64,000 nucleotides of DNA from Flavobacterium piscis (GCF_001686925.1 NZ_LVEN01000012.1:62001-126000), one strand, 5' to 3'; positions 51,278-60,576 are shown, numbered from the stretch's first letter. The notes: generated from the sequence alone by a model not told the origin. Numbers and translations are program-made.

Positions 51278-51652
51278 TTATTTGATCTCAATGTTTCCTT
51301 CAACCCAATTTAAGGCTTTATTAAAATCGAGTTTTTTAAATCCTTTAAATTCTCCGGGAACAACATAACTAAATCCGTTGGTGAAAGTAATTATTTCGTC
51401 AGAATCTGTGATGATAGCCGCTCTGTTCCATTTTCCGAGATGTTTTAATCCCAATAAAGCATCTTCAAGCCAGGCACCGGCAGTAAAATTCTGAATATCG
51501 GTATCTAAAACTAATAGAAAATTGATTTCATTTTGTTGTTTTACTAAATGTTCTACAGCAGGAATAACTGCGGTAAGAAAATCGTCTTTAGTTACTTCTG
51601 CCAAAGCTCTGAAAGCTACAATATTGTCTGTTGTATCGATTTGATGTATCAT
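51278..51652 (-). CDS. SpoIIAA-like STAS/SEC14-type protein
   Basis: A 124-residue soluble protein of the SpoIIAA-like group: MIHQIDTTDNIVAFRALAEVTKDDF, then INFLLVLDTDIQNFTAGAW and a C-terminal RAAIITDSDEIITF with a final DFNKALNWVE. Such proteins bind small lipophilic molecules or act in stress signalling, with little known in Bacteroidota. The ATG at 51652 is chosen as the conserved start. An in-frame ATG at 51730 would add an unusual basic leader of 26 residues. It is monocistronic. Confidence 0.8.
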   Translation of the reverse strand: MIHQIDTTDNIVAFRALAEVTKDDFLTAVIPAVEHLVKQQNEINFLLVLDTDIQNFTAGAWLEDALLGLKHLGKWNRAAIITDSDEIITFTNGFSYVVPGEFKGFKKLDFNKALNWVEGNIEIK

Positions 51653-51875
51653 CTTATGGTATTTTTTGAAATTATTGGTAATTGAATTTTTATACTTTAT
51701 GAATTTTCGAAGGTTGAAAATTACTGTCAAATTTAGTTATAGAACTGGCTTCACATATTATAAGATCTCAACGGATTTTTATATTATAACTACTTTGTTT
51801 TAATGGACAAAGGTTCAGAGATTCAGAGAGACAAAGGTTCAGAGGTTTTCTAATTGGGCGTGCCAATTGGGCGGA

Positions 51876-52039
51876 AGACGCACTGCTGTGCGTCTCTACG
51901 ATTAAGCATGTGTGTGTATTATTATGACAATGCAATTTGATTAATAATTAATATTGATAACGAATCGTCAATGATAAATTGATAATTAATAATTAATAAT
52001 CGCTAATGATTCTTGGTAGAGACGCACAGCAGTGCGTCT
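51876..52039. repeat. Inverted pair of AGACGCACTGCTGTGCGTCT palindromes
   Basis: Copy 1 (51876-51895) is a hairpin AGACGCAC/GTGCGTCT with a 4-nt loop. Copy 2 (52020-52039) is its exact reverse complement. Both extend to the 24-nt GTAGAGACGCAC... sequence. Confidence 0.75.
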
Positions 52040-52255
52040 AACAGTTTGCTTTTACGATCAGCATAACCGTAATCTTGTCACTTTGATCGACGGGAAAAAA
52101 CACTCGTTGGTGAATAAAGACTGAAGACATTGTTTGTGGAGTTTCTTGTGTGATTTCTCCCTTCGGTCGAAATGACAACATTGGGGGTTTGTTTATGAAA
52201 GAGGTAATTTTTTATTCTTGAAAAAACAAATTATCGTCTTATGAAAACTACGCAC

Positions 52256-52359
52256 GCATGAGGGATAGAGCTAAGCTACCGAAGTAGCAGTGAAAGCCCG
52301 ACAGCATCCCGATAAGAGGGCGTATACGCGCAAAGTAACTTTGCCCTCTTATCGGGATG
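52256..52359. repeat. Repeat element with a 17-bp perfect stem
   Basis: ATGAGGGATAGAGC leads to CAGTGAAAGCCCGACAG and then a stem CATCCCGATAAGAGGGC (52305-52321) matched exactly by GCCCTCTTATCGGGATG (52343-52359) with a 21-nt loop. The opening words are common in flavobacterial intergenic repeats. Whether the element is transcribed is not known. Confidence 0.6.
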
Positions 52360-52454
52360 GTGGCATGCCCCTATTTTTAAGGTTCTGAGATGCTGAGATG
52401 CTAAGGTTCGAAGGTTTTGCTAGATGGAACAAGATTATATACCTGAATTAAAAT

Positions 52455-52484
52455 GAAAAAGCCTGTCTCTTTCGAAACAGGCTC
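52455..52484 (-). terminator. Terminator of system 3
   Basis: On the minus strand AGCCTGT (52483-52477) pairs with ACAGGCT (52466-52460), followed by T's. It lies about 33 nt after the SusD stop. Confidence 0.75.
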
Positions 52485-52516
52485 TTTGTAAAAAAAAATA
52501 AACTAACACAAAATTT

Positions 52517-54289
52517 TTAATTATATCCTTGATTTTGTTTGAATACCTTTTGGTCAATAACGGTTTGCGGAATTGGAAATAATCTTCTAAAGGGTTGAGA
52601 AGCAGCTTTTGCAGTTCCGGCTAAATCGAATTTTCCAAAACGAATACTTTGTGGTCTTCTTTGTAATTCCCAGTACAACTCAAAACCTAATTCTTTGTAC
52701 AATTGTGCTGCATCTAAAGAAGTAAGTGCTTTTCCTGGTGCATTGCCAAATAAAGATTCTCTTTTTCTGCTGGTACGCAATGTATTAAGATCGATCATGG
52801 CTAAACCTGAGCTTCCTTTTCTAAAATAGGCTTCGGCTCTCATGGCGTAAATTCCTCCTAAACGGAATAACGGAATATCGACATTACTGTTACCGTTTCC
52901 TCCTTCCGGATCGAATTCGTATTTAAAAACACGGGCTCCCTGGTTGATTTCGTTTTGAGCAAAAACAGATTTAGTAGGGTCTGCAAAGGTTAATGATGGT
53001 GTAAAATTCATTCTTGTTCCCGTACTTTTTTCCATAAATAATGGAGAAACTTTGATACGGTTACCTACCATTTCAAGAGATCCTGAAGGCAATAATATAG
53101 GTCCGTATTGAAGACCAGCCTGAATTCCTCTATTGAAATGGAACCAAGGCAACGCCGGGCTGCTTTTAGGTACAATATCGGTTGCGGGAACACTTACATC
53201 TGTACCATCGTTCATAAACCATGTACCGTCAGCATATTGGTAATGTTGTTCGAATCTTGGATCGTCATGATTACCATCCCATGATGCATAGAATTCAGGA
53301 GTTATACAAGCAGCATTTGTTCCTCTGTTTGCAGCAGATGCTCTCTGATTACGCTCCATACACACATAAGCAAAACTGTTTGAACCGTTACGGATGTAAT
53401 CTATTTTTTGAGAAATGGCAAAAATAAGTTCTTTACCATTGTTGTTGTCTCTTGCAAAGTTTTTGAAAAAGTCACTTTCTAAACTAAATCTTCCTGAATC
53501 GATTAATAAAGAAGTGTAATAAATTACACGGTCCATATCTGTTCCTGTGCTGCCCGTTACTGCCGGTTCATTAAAATTGAAATTTGATGATGCATTGTAA
53601 CGATCTTTGAATACCGCACGATTTAAATACATGTTGGCTAAAAAAGCATAAGCGGCTTGTTTGGTAAATCTTCCCTGATAAGTTCTTTGCGTACCAATGT
53701 CAGCTAAATCAGGAATTAAAGCCTCAACATCTGTAATTAATTTATCGATTTGAGTATCTGCTTTTAAAATTTGTAAAGTCGCTTTTGTATCCATTGGATC
53801 TTTATATGGAACCTGTCCGTATAAATCCAAAGTGGTATACGTGTAAAAAGCCATAAGTGCTTTTGCTTCTGCAGCATATAATTTCTTTTCAGGAATTGAA
53901 CTTTGTTCAGCCGATTGTATAGCTGTTATACAACGTGTGATACCATTTGTTAATAAATCCCAGTTACCTACAATGATTGCATTAGTAGAGCTCCAGGTAA
54001 ATTCGTGCATATCTCTCCATTTTCCGCCATCTCCCCAGTCACTTCCACGAGTTGGTAAAATAGCTTCATCTGTAGTGTATTCCTGCATGGCAAAAATGGC
54101 TCCGTGATCAACGAAAGTTCCGTCACCCAATCTGTCATAAGCGGCAGCAAGTGAACCCGCAGGATCTGAAACTGTATTTCCAGGTATTTCATCTAAAAAA
54201 ACTTCATCCAGATCAGTACAGCTGTTTAGAAGAAAAATAAGAGAGAATAATGTTAAAAATTTTATGCTTAATAATGTCTTTGTCTTCAT
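52517..54289 (-). CDS. SusD/RagB-family outer-membrane lipoprotein (system 3)
   Basis: A 590-residue surface lipoprotein with lipobox FLLNSCTDLDE. It is longer than the other two SusD proteins in the window. SusD hallmarks are AEAKALMAFYTYTTLDLYGQVPY, TKQAAYAFLANMYLNR, LGGIYAMRAEAYFRKG and a C-terminal ELYWELQRRPQSIRFGKF with RRLFPIPQTVI. It starts 3 nt after the SusC stop, showing tight coupling. It should bind the ligand for SusC. A nearby PI-PLC-like gene and phosphoesterase suggest a phosphorylated or lipid-derived substrate. Confidence 0.93.
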   Translation of the reverse strand: MKTKTLLSIKFLTLFSLIFLLNSCTDLDEVFLDEIPGNTVSDPAGSLAAAYDRLGDGTFVDHGAIFAMQEYTTDEAILPTRGSDWGDGGKWRDMHEFTWSSTNAIIVGNWDLLTNGITRCITAIQSAEQSSIPEKKLYAAEAKALMAFYTYTTLDLYGQVPYKDPMDTKATLQILKADTQIDKLITDVEALIPDLADIGTQRTYQGRFTKQAAYAFLANMYLNRAVFKDRYNASSNFNFNEPAVTGSTGTDMDRVIYYTSLLIDSGRFSLESDFFKNFARDNNNGKELIFAISQKIDYIRNGSNSFAYVCMERNQRASAANRGTNAACITPEFYASWDGNHDDPRFEQHYQYADGTWFMNDGTDVSVPATDIVPKSSPALPWFHFNRGIQAGLQYGPILLPSGSLEMVGNRIKVSPLFMEKSTGTRMNFTPSLTFADPTKSVFAQNEINQGARVFKYEFDPEGGNGNSNVDIPLFRLGGIYAMRAEAYFRKGSSGLAMIDLNTLRTSRKRESLFGNAPGKALTSLDAAQLYKELGFELYWELQRRPQSIRFGKFDLAGTAKAASQPFRRLFPIPQTVIDQKVFKQNQGYN

Positions 54290-54292
54290 AAT

Positions 54293-57200
54293 TTATAATT
54301 TTAAAGTTGCTCCGAAACTGAACGTTCTCGAAGTTGGATAAGCTGCGTAATCAATTCCAATAGATTGGTTTCCGTCGGTTGCTTTAGGCGTATTTACTAA
54401 TGGATCAAATCCTGTATAATTTGTAATTGTAATTAGGTTATTTCCTGTAACATACAGTGTTAAGCCATTAATCCAGTTCAATCCTTTCAAATCAAAATTG
54501 TAACCTATACGCGCCGCATTTAATCTTATAAAATCAGACTTTTCTAAGAAAAGCGTAGACAAAATTGGTGAGTTTGTTGGATTTGCCCCTGACTCATAAT
54601 ATCCTGTTGCCACGTTACGATCTGATGCTAAGTTGTTAATATTTAAAGCATTCAATCCTGTATTATTCAACAAATAACCGCCTGTTTGCCCGATAATTGA
54701 GAATGAAAAACTAAAGTTTTTATATCTCATATCACTGTTGAAACCGTAGTAAAAAGTGGGCAAAGCTCCTTCGATAATAATCCTGTCGCTGTTATCAATT
54801 TTACCGTCTCCATTTTGGTCTTTAAATATGTTTGCTCCATTTTGATCAAAACCAGTATGCTCTAGCAAATAGAATGAACCGGCCGCATAACCGCTTTTGT
54901 AAATATTAGCGTTAACACCTGATTGTCCAGGACCAGAAATAGCACCTGTTAAGATTTCTGAAAGCGGTAAGTTTTCAATTTTGTTGTTTAATGTAGATCC
55001 ATTCACATCAACATTCCAGGTAAAATCTTTTCTATCGATGATTTTAGAACCCAGCATAATCTCAATACCCTTATTAACAATTTTACCGTCGATATTTGTC
55101 CAGATAAATTTTGTCTGACTCAAAGGAGTTGAAGGTATGTACAAAATAGCATCTGTAGTTGTTTTATTAAAATAGTCTACAGTTCCATAAAATCTGTCAT
55201 TCCATAAATTAAAATCAAGACCTACATTATATTGTGTAACAACTTCCCATTTTAAATCTGGATTTGCTGTTCTGGAAACAGAAACACCATTTACAAGATT
55301 TAAATCATCATTTAAATAATATCCGTCCGGGCCAGCCAAAGAGTAACTTGCCTTAGTTTGCTTATTAGGTACTTCCTGATTTCCTGTTTGTCCCCAACTT
55401 GCTCTAAGCTTTAGGTTATTGATTGTTTTAGAATCTTTCAGGAAATTTTCATTAGAAATATTCCATCCTAAAGCAAATGAAGGGAAATAACCGTATTTGT
55501 TATTATCTCCAAAACGTGTAGAACCATCAGCTCTCATAGAAGCTGTCAATAAATATTTATTATCGAAACTGTAATTTAATCTTCCAAAATAAGATTGCAA
55601 TTCGTTTTCCTGAGCATAACCTGTTGTACCAGACTGCGTTCCTGCAAAACCTGGATTAATAGATGGTTTTACACCTGCTCCCTGCGCTGAAATTCCATCA
55701 ATACTGAAACTTGTTCCTGATCTTTCAAATTTTTGATACGAGAATCCGCCAAGAACTTCAAATTTATGTTTATCGAATGCCTTATTATAAGTTAGATAAT
55801 GCTCAACCAATGAATTTTTTGAATCAAGATTGTTCTGAACATATTTACCTTTTGGATTTAGATCGGTAAGGTTTGGATAAATTGTAGTATTTCTTTCTGA
55901 TGTAGAGCGATCTACACCAACGTTTAATTTATATTCTAATCCGTCGATAATTCTGAAAGAAGCCTCTAGATTTCCTAAAACTCTTAATGTACGCGTTTGA
56001 TCCTCATAAATACTTAATAAATAAGCTGGGTTATAATGCGCGTTCATATTAAAATTGGTGTACTTTCCGTTAGCATCAAAAACTGATCTGGTTGGGTTCG
56101 CCATCAAAGTATGCACAATCAATTGTCCGTTAGAACCACCGTCATCACTTGTTGGAACGCCATCATCTGTAGTCTGGCTCGCAGTAAGATTCAATTTTAG
56201 TTTTAAACGTTTGTTGTCTAAAAATGATTCAGCAGCATTAATTCTACCCGAAAGACGTTTGAAATTACTGTTATGAATAATACCTTCCTGATCCATTTGT
56301 GCAACAGAGGCATAATAATTTCCTGATTCTGTTTGTTTTGCAAAAGACAAAGCATTGTTTGTAGTAATTGCAGATCTAAAAATTACATCCTGCCAGTCTG
56401 TGTTTCCGCCATGATCAAATGCTTTATCTTTTATCGCGTTTCTATATTGGCCTGCATCTAGAACATCTAATTTATGAGCAACAGTAGAAACTCCCATATA
56501 AGAGTCAAACGTTAATGTTCCTTCGCCTTTAGATCCTTTTTTAGTGGTAACCAAAACAACTCCGTTAGATCCTCTTGCTCCGTAAATAGCCGCTGCAGAT
56601 GCATCTTTAAGAACTGTAATCGATTCGATATCACTTGTATTCAAAAAGTTTAATGGATTTTTTGCAGTTGAACCTCCAAAACCAACATTAGTTCCGGCAG
56701 GGCTTGTATCATCATTAGACAATGGCATACCATCAACAACAAATAAAGGTGTACTTCCGCTTCTGATAGATCCAACTCCACGAATGGTAACGTTTACACC
56801 AGCACCAGGTTCTCCGCTTGTATTCACAACACGAACACCCGCAACTTTTCCTTGTAATAGGTTATCTACAGAAACGTTTACACCTTGTTTAAAATTACCC
56901 GCTTCTAATTGTGTAACAGCTCCGGTAACATCTTTCTTAGCTTGTTTTCCGTAACCCATAACTAAAACCTCGCTCAATTCAGCAGTGCTTGGCTCCAATT
57001 GAACAGTCATAAAACCAGCCTGTGCAGCAAGAACTTTTGTGGTATACCCTACATACGAAACTTCGATATTTTTTCCTTCTCCTACAGAAAGTTCAAATAC
57101 ACCGTCAAAATCAGTAACAGTTGAGTTTGAAGTACCGCTTTCGATTACCGTTGCACCAGGAATTGGCAACTTGTTTTCATCAACAATTTTTCCTTTTACT

Positions 57201-57577
57201 CTAATTTTGTCTGCTGCTTTTACAGAAACCGTTTTTGGCGCAGCTGACTTCTGAATTAAAACCAATTTACCATTAATGTTATAATTAAAATTGGCTTTTT
57301 TAGAAAGATCATTTAAAATTAACGCCACAGATTCATTTGTGTAATTTACTGTATACGTGGTATTATCAGCAATAATAGCTTGTCCGTAGCTAAATTTATA
57401 ATCTGTTTGCGCGCTCAGTTTCGAAAAAATAGAAACAAGTGTAGCTTTCTCTATTTTATTTTCTATTTTTGATTTTTTTAATGAATTAGTTTTACTAAAA
57501 CCACTCTCAATGGTCAGTAACGCTAGTACTAAAAAGATGAAACTCTTTAGATTTAAATAAGAAGGTTTAAAATACAT
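54293..57577 (-). CDS. SusC/RagA-family TonB-dependent transporter with STN domain (system 3)
   Basis: A 1094-residue outer-membrane transporter. A signal peptide (to about residue 28) is followed by STN (about 40-112, SIFSKLSAQTDYKFSYG), a carboxypeptidase-D-like domain (about 127-200, VKGKIVDENKLPIPGATV), a plug (about 205-330, with VLKDASAAAIYGARGSNGVV) and a barrel ending in SFGATLKL. The STN domain again marks a signalling receptor, in keeping with the FecR gene 74 nt upstream. The 3-nt gap to SusD is the tightest of the three systems. Confidence 0.93.
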   Translation of the reverse strand: MYFKPSYLNLKSFIFLVLALLTIESGFSKTNSLKKSKIENKIEKATLVSIFSKLSAQTDYKFSYGQAIIADNTTYTVNYTNESVALILNDLSKKANFNYNINGKLVLIQKSAAPKTVSVKAADKIRVKGKIVDENKLPIPGATVIESGTSNSTVTDFDGVFELSVGEGKNIEVSYVGYTTKVLAAQAGFMTVQLEPSTAELSEVLVMGYGKQAKKDVTGAVTQLEAGNFKQGVNVSVDNLLQGKVAGVRVVNTSGEPGAGVNVTIRGVGSIRSGSTPLFVVDGMPLSNDDTSPAGTNVGFGGSTAKNPLNFLNTSDIESITVLKDASAAAIYGARGSNGVVLVTTKKGSKGEGTLTFDSYMGVSTVAHKLDVLDAGQYRNAIKDKAFDHGGNTDWQDVIFRSAITTNNALSFAKQTESGNYYASVAQMDQEGIIHNSNFKRLSGRINAAESFLDNKRLKLKLNLTASQTTDDGVPTSDDGGSNGQLIVHTLMANPTRSVFDANGKYTNFNMNAHYNPAYLLSIYEDQTRTLRVLGNLEASFRIIDGLEYKLNVGVDRSTSERNTTIYPNLTDLNPKGKYVQNNLDSKNSLVEHYLTYNKAFDKHKFEVLGGFSYQKFERSGTSFSIDGISAQGAGVKPSINPGFAGTQSGTTGYAQENELQSYFGRLNYSFDNKYLLTASMRADGSTRFGDNNKYGYFPSFALGWNISNENFLKDSKTINNLKLRASWGQTGNQEVPNKQTKASYSLAGPDGYYLNDDLNLVNGVSVSRTANPDLKWEVVTQYNVGLDFNLWNDRFYGTVDYFNKTTTDAILYIPSTPLSQTKFIWTNIDGKIVNKGIEIMLGSKIIDRKDFTWNVDVNGSTLNNKIENLPLSEILTGAISGPGQSGVNANIYKSGYAAGSFYLLEHTGFDQNGANIFKDQNGDGKIDNSDRIIIEGALPTFYYGFNSDMRYKNFSFSFSIIGQTGGYLLNNTGLNALNINNLASDRNVATGYYESGANPTNSPILSTLFLEKSDFIRLNAARIGYNFDLKGLNWINGLTLYVTGNNLITITNYTGFDPLVNTPKATDGNQSIGIDYAAYPTSRTFSFGATLKL

Positions 57578-57589
57578 GATTTAAGTTAT

Positions 57590-57647
57590 TGGTTTTTTTT
57601 ACGATACTTAATTATTAATTGCAGTTGTTCTCAGCAACTGCTTTTTT
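57590..57647 (+). ncRNA. Possible antisense RNA to the susC leader (system 3)
   Basis: By analogy with systems 1 and 2, an RNA of roughly 60 nt could be transcribed opposite to the operon and end at the 57621-57648 hairpin. The promoter is not convincing: the word over the antisense start codon is TGATTTAA (57577-57584), two or more mismatches from consensus. Only the 3' end is supported. Confidence 0.2.
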
Positions 57648-57648
57648 G
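57621..57648 (+). terminator. Plus-strand intrinsic terminator in the FecR-SusC gap (system 3)
   Basis: GCAGTTG (57621-57627) pairs with CAACTGC (57635-57641), with a 7-nt loop and six T on the plus strand. The neighbouring genes run on the minus strand, so it again faces against the operon, as in systems 1 and 2. Confidence 0.65.
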
Positions 57649-57651
57649 TTT

Positions 57652-58575
57652 TTAATCCACTTTTACTATTTCGCCATAAACTTTAAATTTTAGGTTTGTG
57701 ATATAATTTATTTGTTCTAAAACATTCTCTAATGATGCGTCCTTCTTTATGAACACCGTTAATGGCGTTGCCAATACGAGCTTATTATCATACTTAAATG
57801 AAACTCCGTATTTATATTGTAAAACCTTAATTACTTGTTGCAAAGTGGTTTGATTGAGCGTAACATCCGTATTGTACCAATTGACCAAATAGGATTTTTC
57901 AGCCATTTGTTTGGTTAATTTTTGTGCTGTAAACAAAGCTTCTTCATTTGGAACCAAATCTACGCTCTGCCCTTTTGCAGAAACATTTACTTTACCGGTT
58001 ACCACAATCACTTCGCATTTTGATTTTGACATTTGAATGTGAAATGAAGTTCCCACAACTCTCGTTTTAATTTCGCCGGAGCTAATAATAAAAGGATGCT
58101 TTTTGTCTTTGGCTATTTCAAAAAATGCATTTCCTTTTAATAAAGAAACATTTCGCTCTTCGCCCTTGAATTTTTCAGGATACTGAAATGATGAATTTGC
58201 TGCCAGATAAATTTTCGAGCCGTCACTTAATTGGATAGATTTGGGGGTATCTGACGTTTTAAATGATAATTGTTTTTCGGCTACGATAGCTGGCTTAAAG
58301 TAAAAACCTAAACCAACCAGAAAAAGAATGCTGGCAGCTGCCATATATTGTAAATAAGGATTGAAGTTTTTCTTCTTTCCTATTCTAATTTGAATATTGT
58401 TGTAAATATCCTGAGCAACTTCGTCGGGATTTCCCATTGACATTGCGTCCCAATTTGATTTTTGATATTCCTTTAAAGTAAAATTATGCAACAAATCTTC
58501 TTCTGCTCTTGAAGTTTTATGTCGGGAACTTTTATTGATAAGATATTCTAAACTGTGCTTGATTCTTTTTACCAT
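57652..58575 (-). CDS. FecR-family anti-sigma factor (system 3)
   Basis: A 307-residue membrane anti-sigma factor. A cytoplasmic N-terminal region of about 75 residues precedes a membrane helix (MAAASILFLVGLGFYF), a FecR domain (DGSKIYLAANSSFQYP, LLKGNAFFEIAKD) and a C-terminal DUF4974-like part. The ATG at 58575 (MVKRIKHSLEYL) is chosen. An ATG six codons earlier exists. It is co-directional with its sigma gene 83 nt upstream, the usual order. The STN domain of SusC is its expected signal partner. Confidence 0.9.
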   Translation of the reverse strand: MVKRIKHSLEYLINKSSRHKTSRAEEDLLHNFTLKEYQKSNWDAMSMGNPDEVAQDIYNNIQIRIGKKKNFNPYLQYMAAASILFLVGLGFYFKPAIVAEKQLSFKTSDTPKSIQLSDGSKIYLAANSSFQYPEKFKGEERNVSLLKGNAFFEIAKDKKHPFIISSGEIKTRVVGTSFHIQMSKSKCEVIVVTGKVNVSAKGQSVDLVPNEEALFTAQKLTKQMAEKSYLVNWYNTDVTLNQTTLQQVIKVLQYKYGVSFKYDNKLVLATPLTVFIKKDASLENVLEQINYITNLKFKVYGEIVKVD

Positions 58576-58658
58576 AATACTTGTTATTATCAATAAGTAC
58601 CTAAAATGTAAAATCGTACTATCGCGAAATATTATGAAACCATTAACAGAAAGTTATC

Positions 58659-59183
58659 TTAAAAAGTTTTGTGCAAAATAATATATGGAGCAAGCCAGGC
58701 AAGGTCTTTCAGGCCTTCACGCAATTGTTTTAAAGCAGATGAAATTTGATTTTTTACGGTTTGTTTGGAAATTCCGAGTTCTTCGGCAATCTGATCAATT
58801 GACATGTCCTGAAATTTGTACATCAATAAAACTTCTTTTCGTTTCTCCGGAAGTTTATCTAATAAAGAATAAAGTAAATCCATTAATTCAGGATCGATCG
58901 AACTGAAATTATCAATAATGTAATCTTCAAATTTATCTTCAAGAATCGTCTTGTCGAACTTGTTATTCTGATAATGTTTAAAGACCTGATTTTTTACTGC
59001 CCGAAACAAATAAGGTTCGATTGCATTTATATTAAGGTCGTCTTTTCGTTCCCATAAATCAATAAAAACATCCTGAACAATGTTCTGTGCCAAGTCTTTA
59101 TCCTGAGTCATCGTATACGAAAATGCATTCAGCTTTTTCCAGTAATCATTATACGTTTTTTCAAATATTTCAGGGTTTTTCAT
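58659..59183 (-). CDS. ECF RNA polymerase sigma factor (system 3)
   Basis: A 174-residue ECF sigma factor, the shortest of the three. Region 2 contains DLAQNIVQDVFIDLWERKDDL and region 4 contains LPEKRKEVLLMYKFQDMSIDQIAEELG. It is the first gene of system 3 and should drive FecR, SusC and SusD when released. No -33/-7 box typical of the housekeeping sigma factor is obvious within the 266-nt spacer upstream (59184-59449), which is AT-rich and otherwise empty. This spacer also serves the divergent phospholipase-like gene. Confidence 0.93.
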   Translation of the reverse strand: MKNPEIFEKTYNDYWKKLNAFSYTMTQDKDLAQNIVQDVFIDLWERKDDLNINAIEPYLFRAVKNQVFKHYQNNKFDKTILEDKFEDYIIDNFSSIDPELMDLLYSLLDKLPEKRKEVLLMYKFQDMSIDQIAEELGISKQTVKNQISSALKQLREGLKDLAWLAPYIILHKTF

Positions 59184-59449
59184 AGCTTATTTTAGGACTT
59201 TTTGATGATGTAAAATAATAAAATGTTATACCAAGGTTTTTTGTCTGAACGTTATCTTTAAATTAAATAAAGAATTATTTTGATGTAGAAATACTACTAT
59301 TTTCGAGCAATGATGACATTCTCGTTGCGATTTCTTTTTTTTTTAATAATATCAAAATCAAATTCTGTCTTTACATTAGTGTTTTCTAAAAAAGGTAATT
59401 TCTTGTGCTGCGTCCTCAGTATTAATAAAAAATTACACTTCAAAAAAAC

Positions 59450-60511
59450 ATGAAACAAATTCTCCTTACGCTATTTATTGCTGGTGCGTTGCATTGTAAT
59501 GCACAGACTCCAAATGACAAGTTAAAAATCAATCAAATACAAGTAATAGGATCGCATAACAGTTACCGTCAGAATATCGAGCCGGATTTATACAATCTTA
59601 TTCAGGCAAAAGATACTTCACGTTCTCTAAAAGGCTTGCAATACACTCATATTTCAATTACCGATCAATTGAACAAAGGTTTACGAAATCTTGAAATTGA
59701 TGTTCAGGGAGATCCTAAAGGCGGAAAATATGCGCACCCAAAAGGTTTGGATCTGGTAAAATTTGAAGCTGCTTATGATCCGAATGGAGAGATGAACAAA
59801 CCGGGTTTCAAGGTTTTTCACATGATTGATATTGATTTTAGAACATCGTGTTACACCCTTCAAAATGCTCTTGCAGAATTAAAAAAATGGTCTGATGCAA
59901 ATCCGGATCACGTTCCTGTTTTTATCACATTGGAACCCAAAGATGACGATAGTTTCATGGGGACAAAAGCAGAGAAATTTACACCTGAATTATTTGATGC
60001 TTTAGATGCTGAACTCAGCAAAGGTTTAGGCAATAAACTAATCACACCGGATATGGTTCGCGGAAAATACAAAACACTCGAAGAAGCGGTTTTGCACAAC
60101 AATTGGCCAACACTGAAAAAAGCAAAAGGAAAATTTTTATTTATTTTGGATAACAACGGAGCCAAAAGAGATATGTATGCGTTGAATCATCCATCCTTAA
60201 AAGGACGTTCCGCTTTTATCTGTGCCGAACCGGGAAAACCGGAAGCAGCAACTTTGATGATAGGCAATTCTGAAGATCCAAAAATTACTGATTTAGTCAA
60301 AAAAGGATACATCATAAGAACCAGAGCAGATTCTGATACCAAAGAAGCCCGCAAAAATGACTACACGCACTTTGAAGTTGCCAAGAAATCCGGCGCTCAA
60401 GTTATCACAACAGATTATTATTTACCAAGCACTTTCTTCGATTCTCCTTATCAGATCAAATACGATGATGGAAGTTATGTGAGAGTGAATCCGGTTATTG
60501 GAGGGGAATAG
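59450..60511 (+). CDS. Secreted PI-PLC-like phosphodiesterase
   Basis: A 353-residue secreted protein of the calcium-dependent phosphatidylinositol-specific phospholipase C1-like family. The signal peptide ends near LHCNAQ. The catalytic barrel shows IGSHNSYRQ (first His), LEIDVQGDPKGGKYAHP (metal-binding Glu/Asp), HMIDIDFRTSC (second His) and ITLEPKDDD. It would release inositol phosphates or diacylglycerol from phospholipids outside the cell. The substrate could also be another glycerophosphodiester. It is divergent from the ECF sigma gene of system 3 and may be co-regulated. Confidence 0.85.
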   Translation: MKQILLTLFIAGALHCNAQTPNDKLKINQIQVIGSHNSYRQNIEPDLYNLIQAKDTSRSLKGLQYTHISITDQLNKGLRNLEIDVQGDPKGGKYAHPKGLDLVKFEAAYDPNGEMNKPGFKVFHMIDIDFRTSCYTLQNALAELKKWSDANPDHVPVFITLEPKDDDSFMGTKAEKFTPELFDALDAELSKGLGNKLITPDMVRGKYKTLEEAVLHNNWPTLKKAKGKFLFILDNNGAKRDMYALNHPSLKGRSAFICAEPGKPEAATLMIGNSEDPKITDLVKKGYIIRTRADSDTKEARKNDYTHFEVAKKSGAQVITTDYYLPSTFFDSPYQIKYDDGSYVRVNPVIGGE

Positions 60512-60530
60512 TTTTTTTGTTTCAGGTTTA

Positions 60531-60573
60531 AAGTTTCAAGTTTTGCTTTGTGTGAAACTTGGGGCTTTTTTTT
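60531..60573 (+). terminator. Terminator of the PI-PLC-like gene
   Basis: AAGTTTCA (60531-60538) pairs with TGAAACTT (60553-60560), followed after GGGGC by a run of nine T. Confidence 0.6.
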
Positions 60574-60576
60574 GGC

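Larger units (their letters stand above)
51653..52454. repeat. Intergenic repeat island
   Basis: An 800-nt gene-free stretch packed with repeat families. It holds GGTTCAGAG words (51811-51850), two copies of a 24-nt GTAGAGACGCAC-type palindrome in opposite orientation (51876-51899 and 52016-52039), AATTAATAATTAATA runs (51940-52000), a GTGATTTCTCCCTTCGGTC relic (52150-52178), a long hairpin at 52305-52359 and GAGATGCTGAGATGCTAAGG words (52384-52412). No open frame of interest is seen. Confidence 0.65.

Noticed and set aside
52517..57577. Calling system 3 a polysaccharide utilisation locus
   Set aside because: SusC/D alone do not prove a glycan substrate, and no glycoside hydrolase, lyase or sulfatase is linked. 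The CBM6 protein at the right edge is on another transcript and is incomplete.
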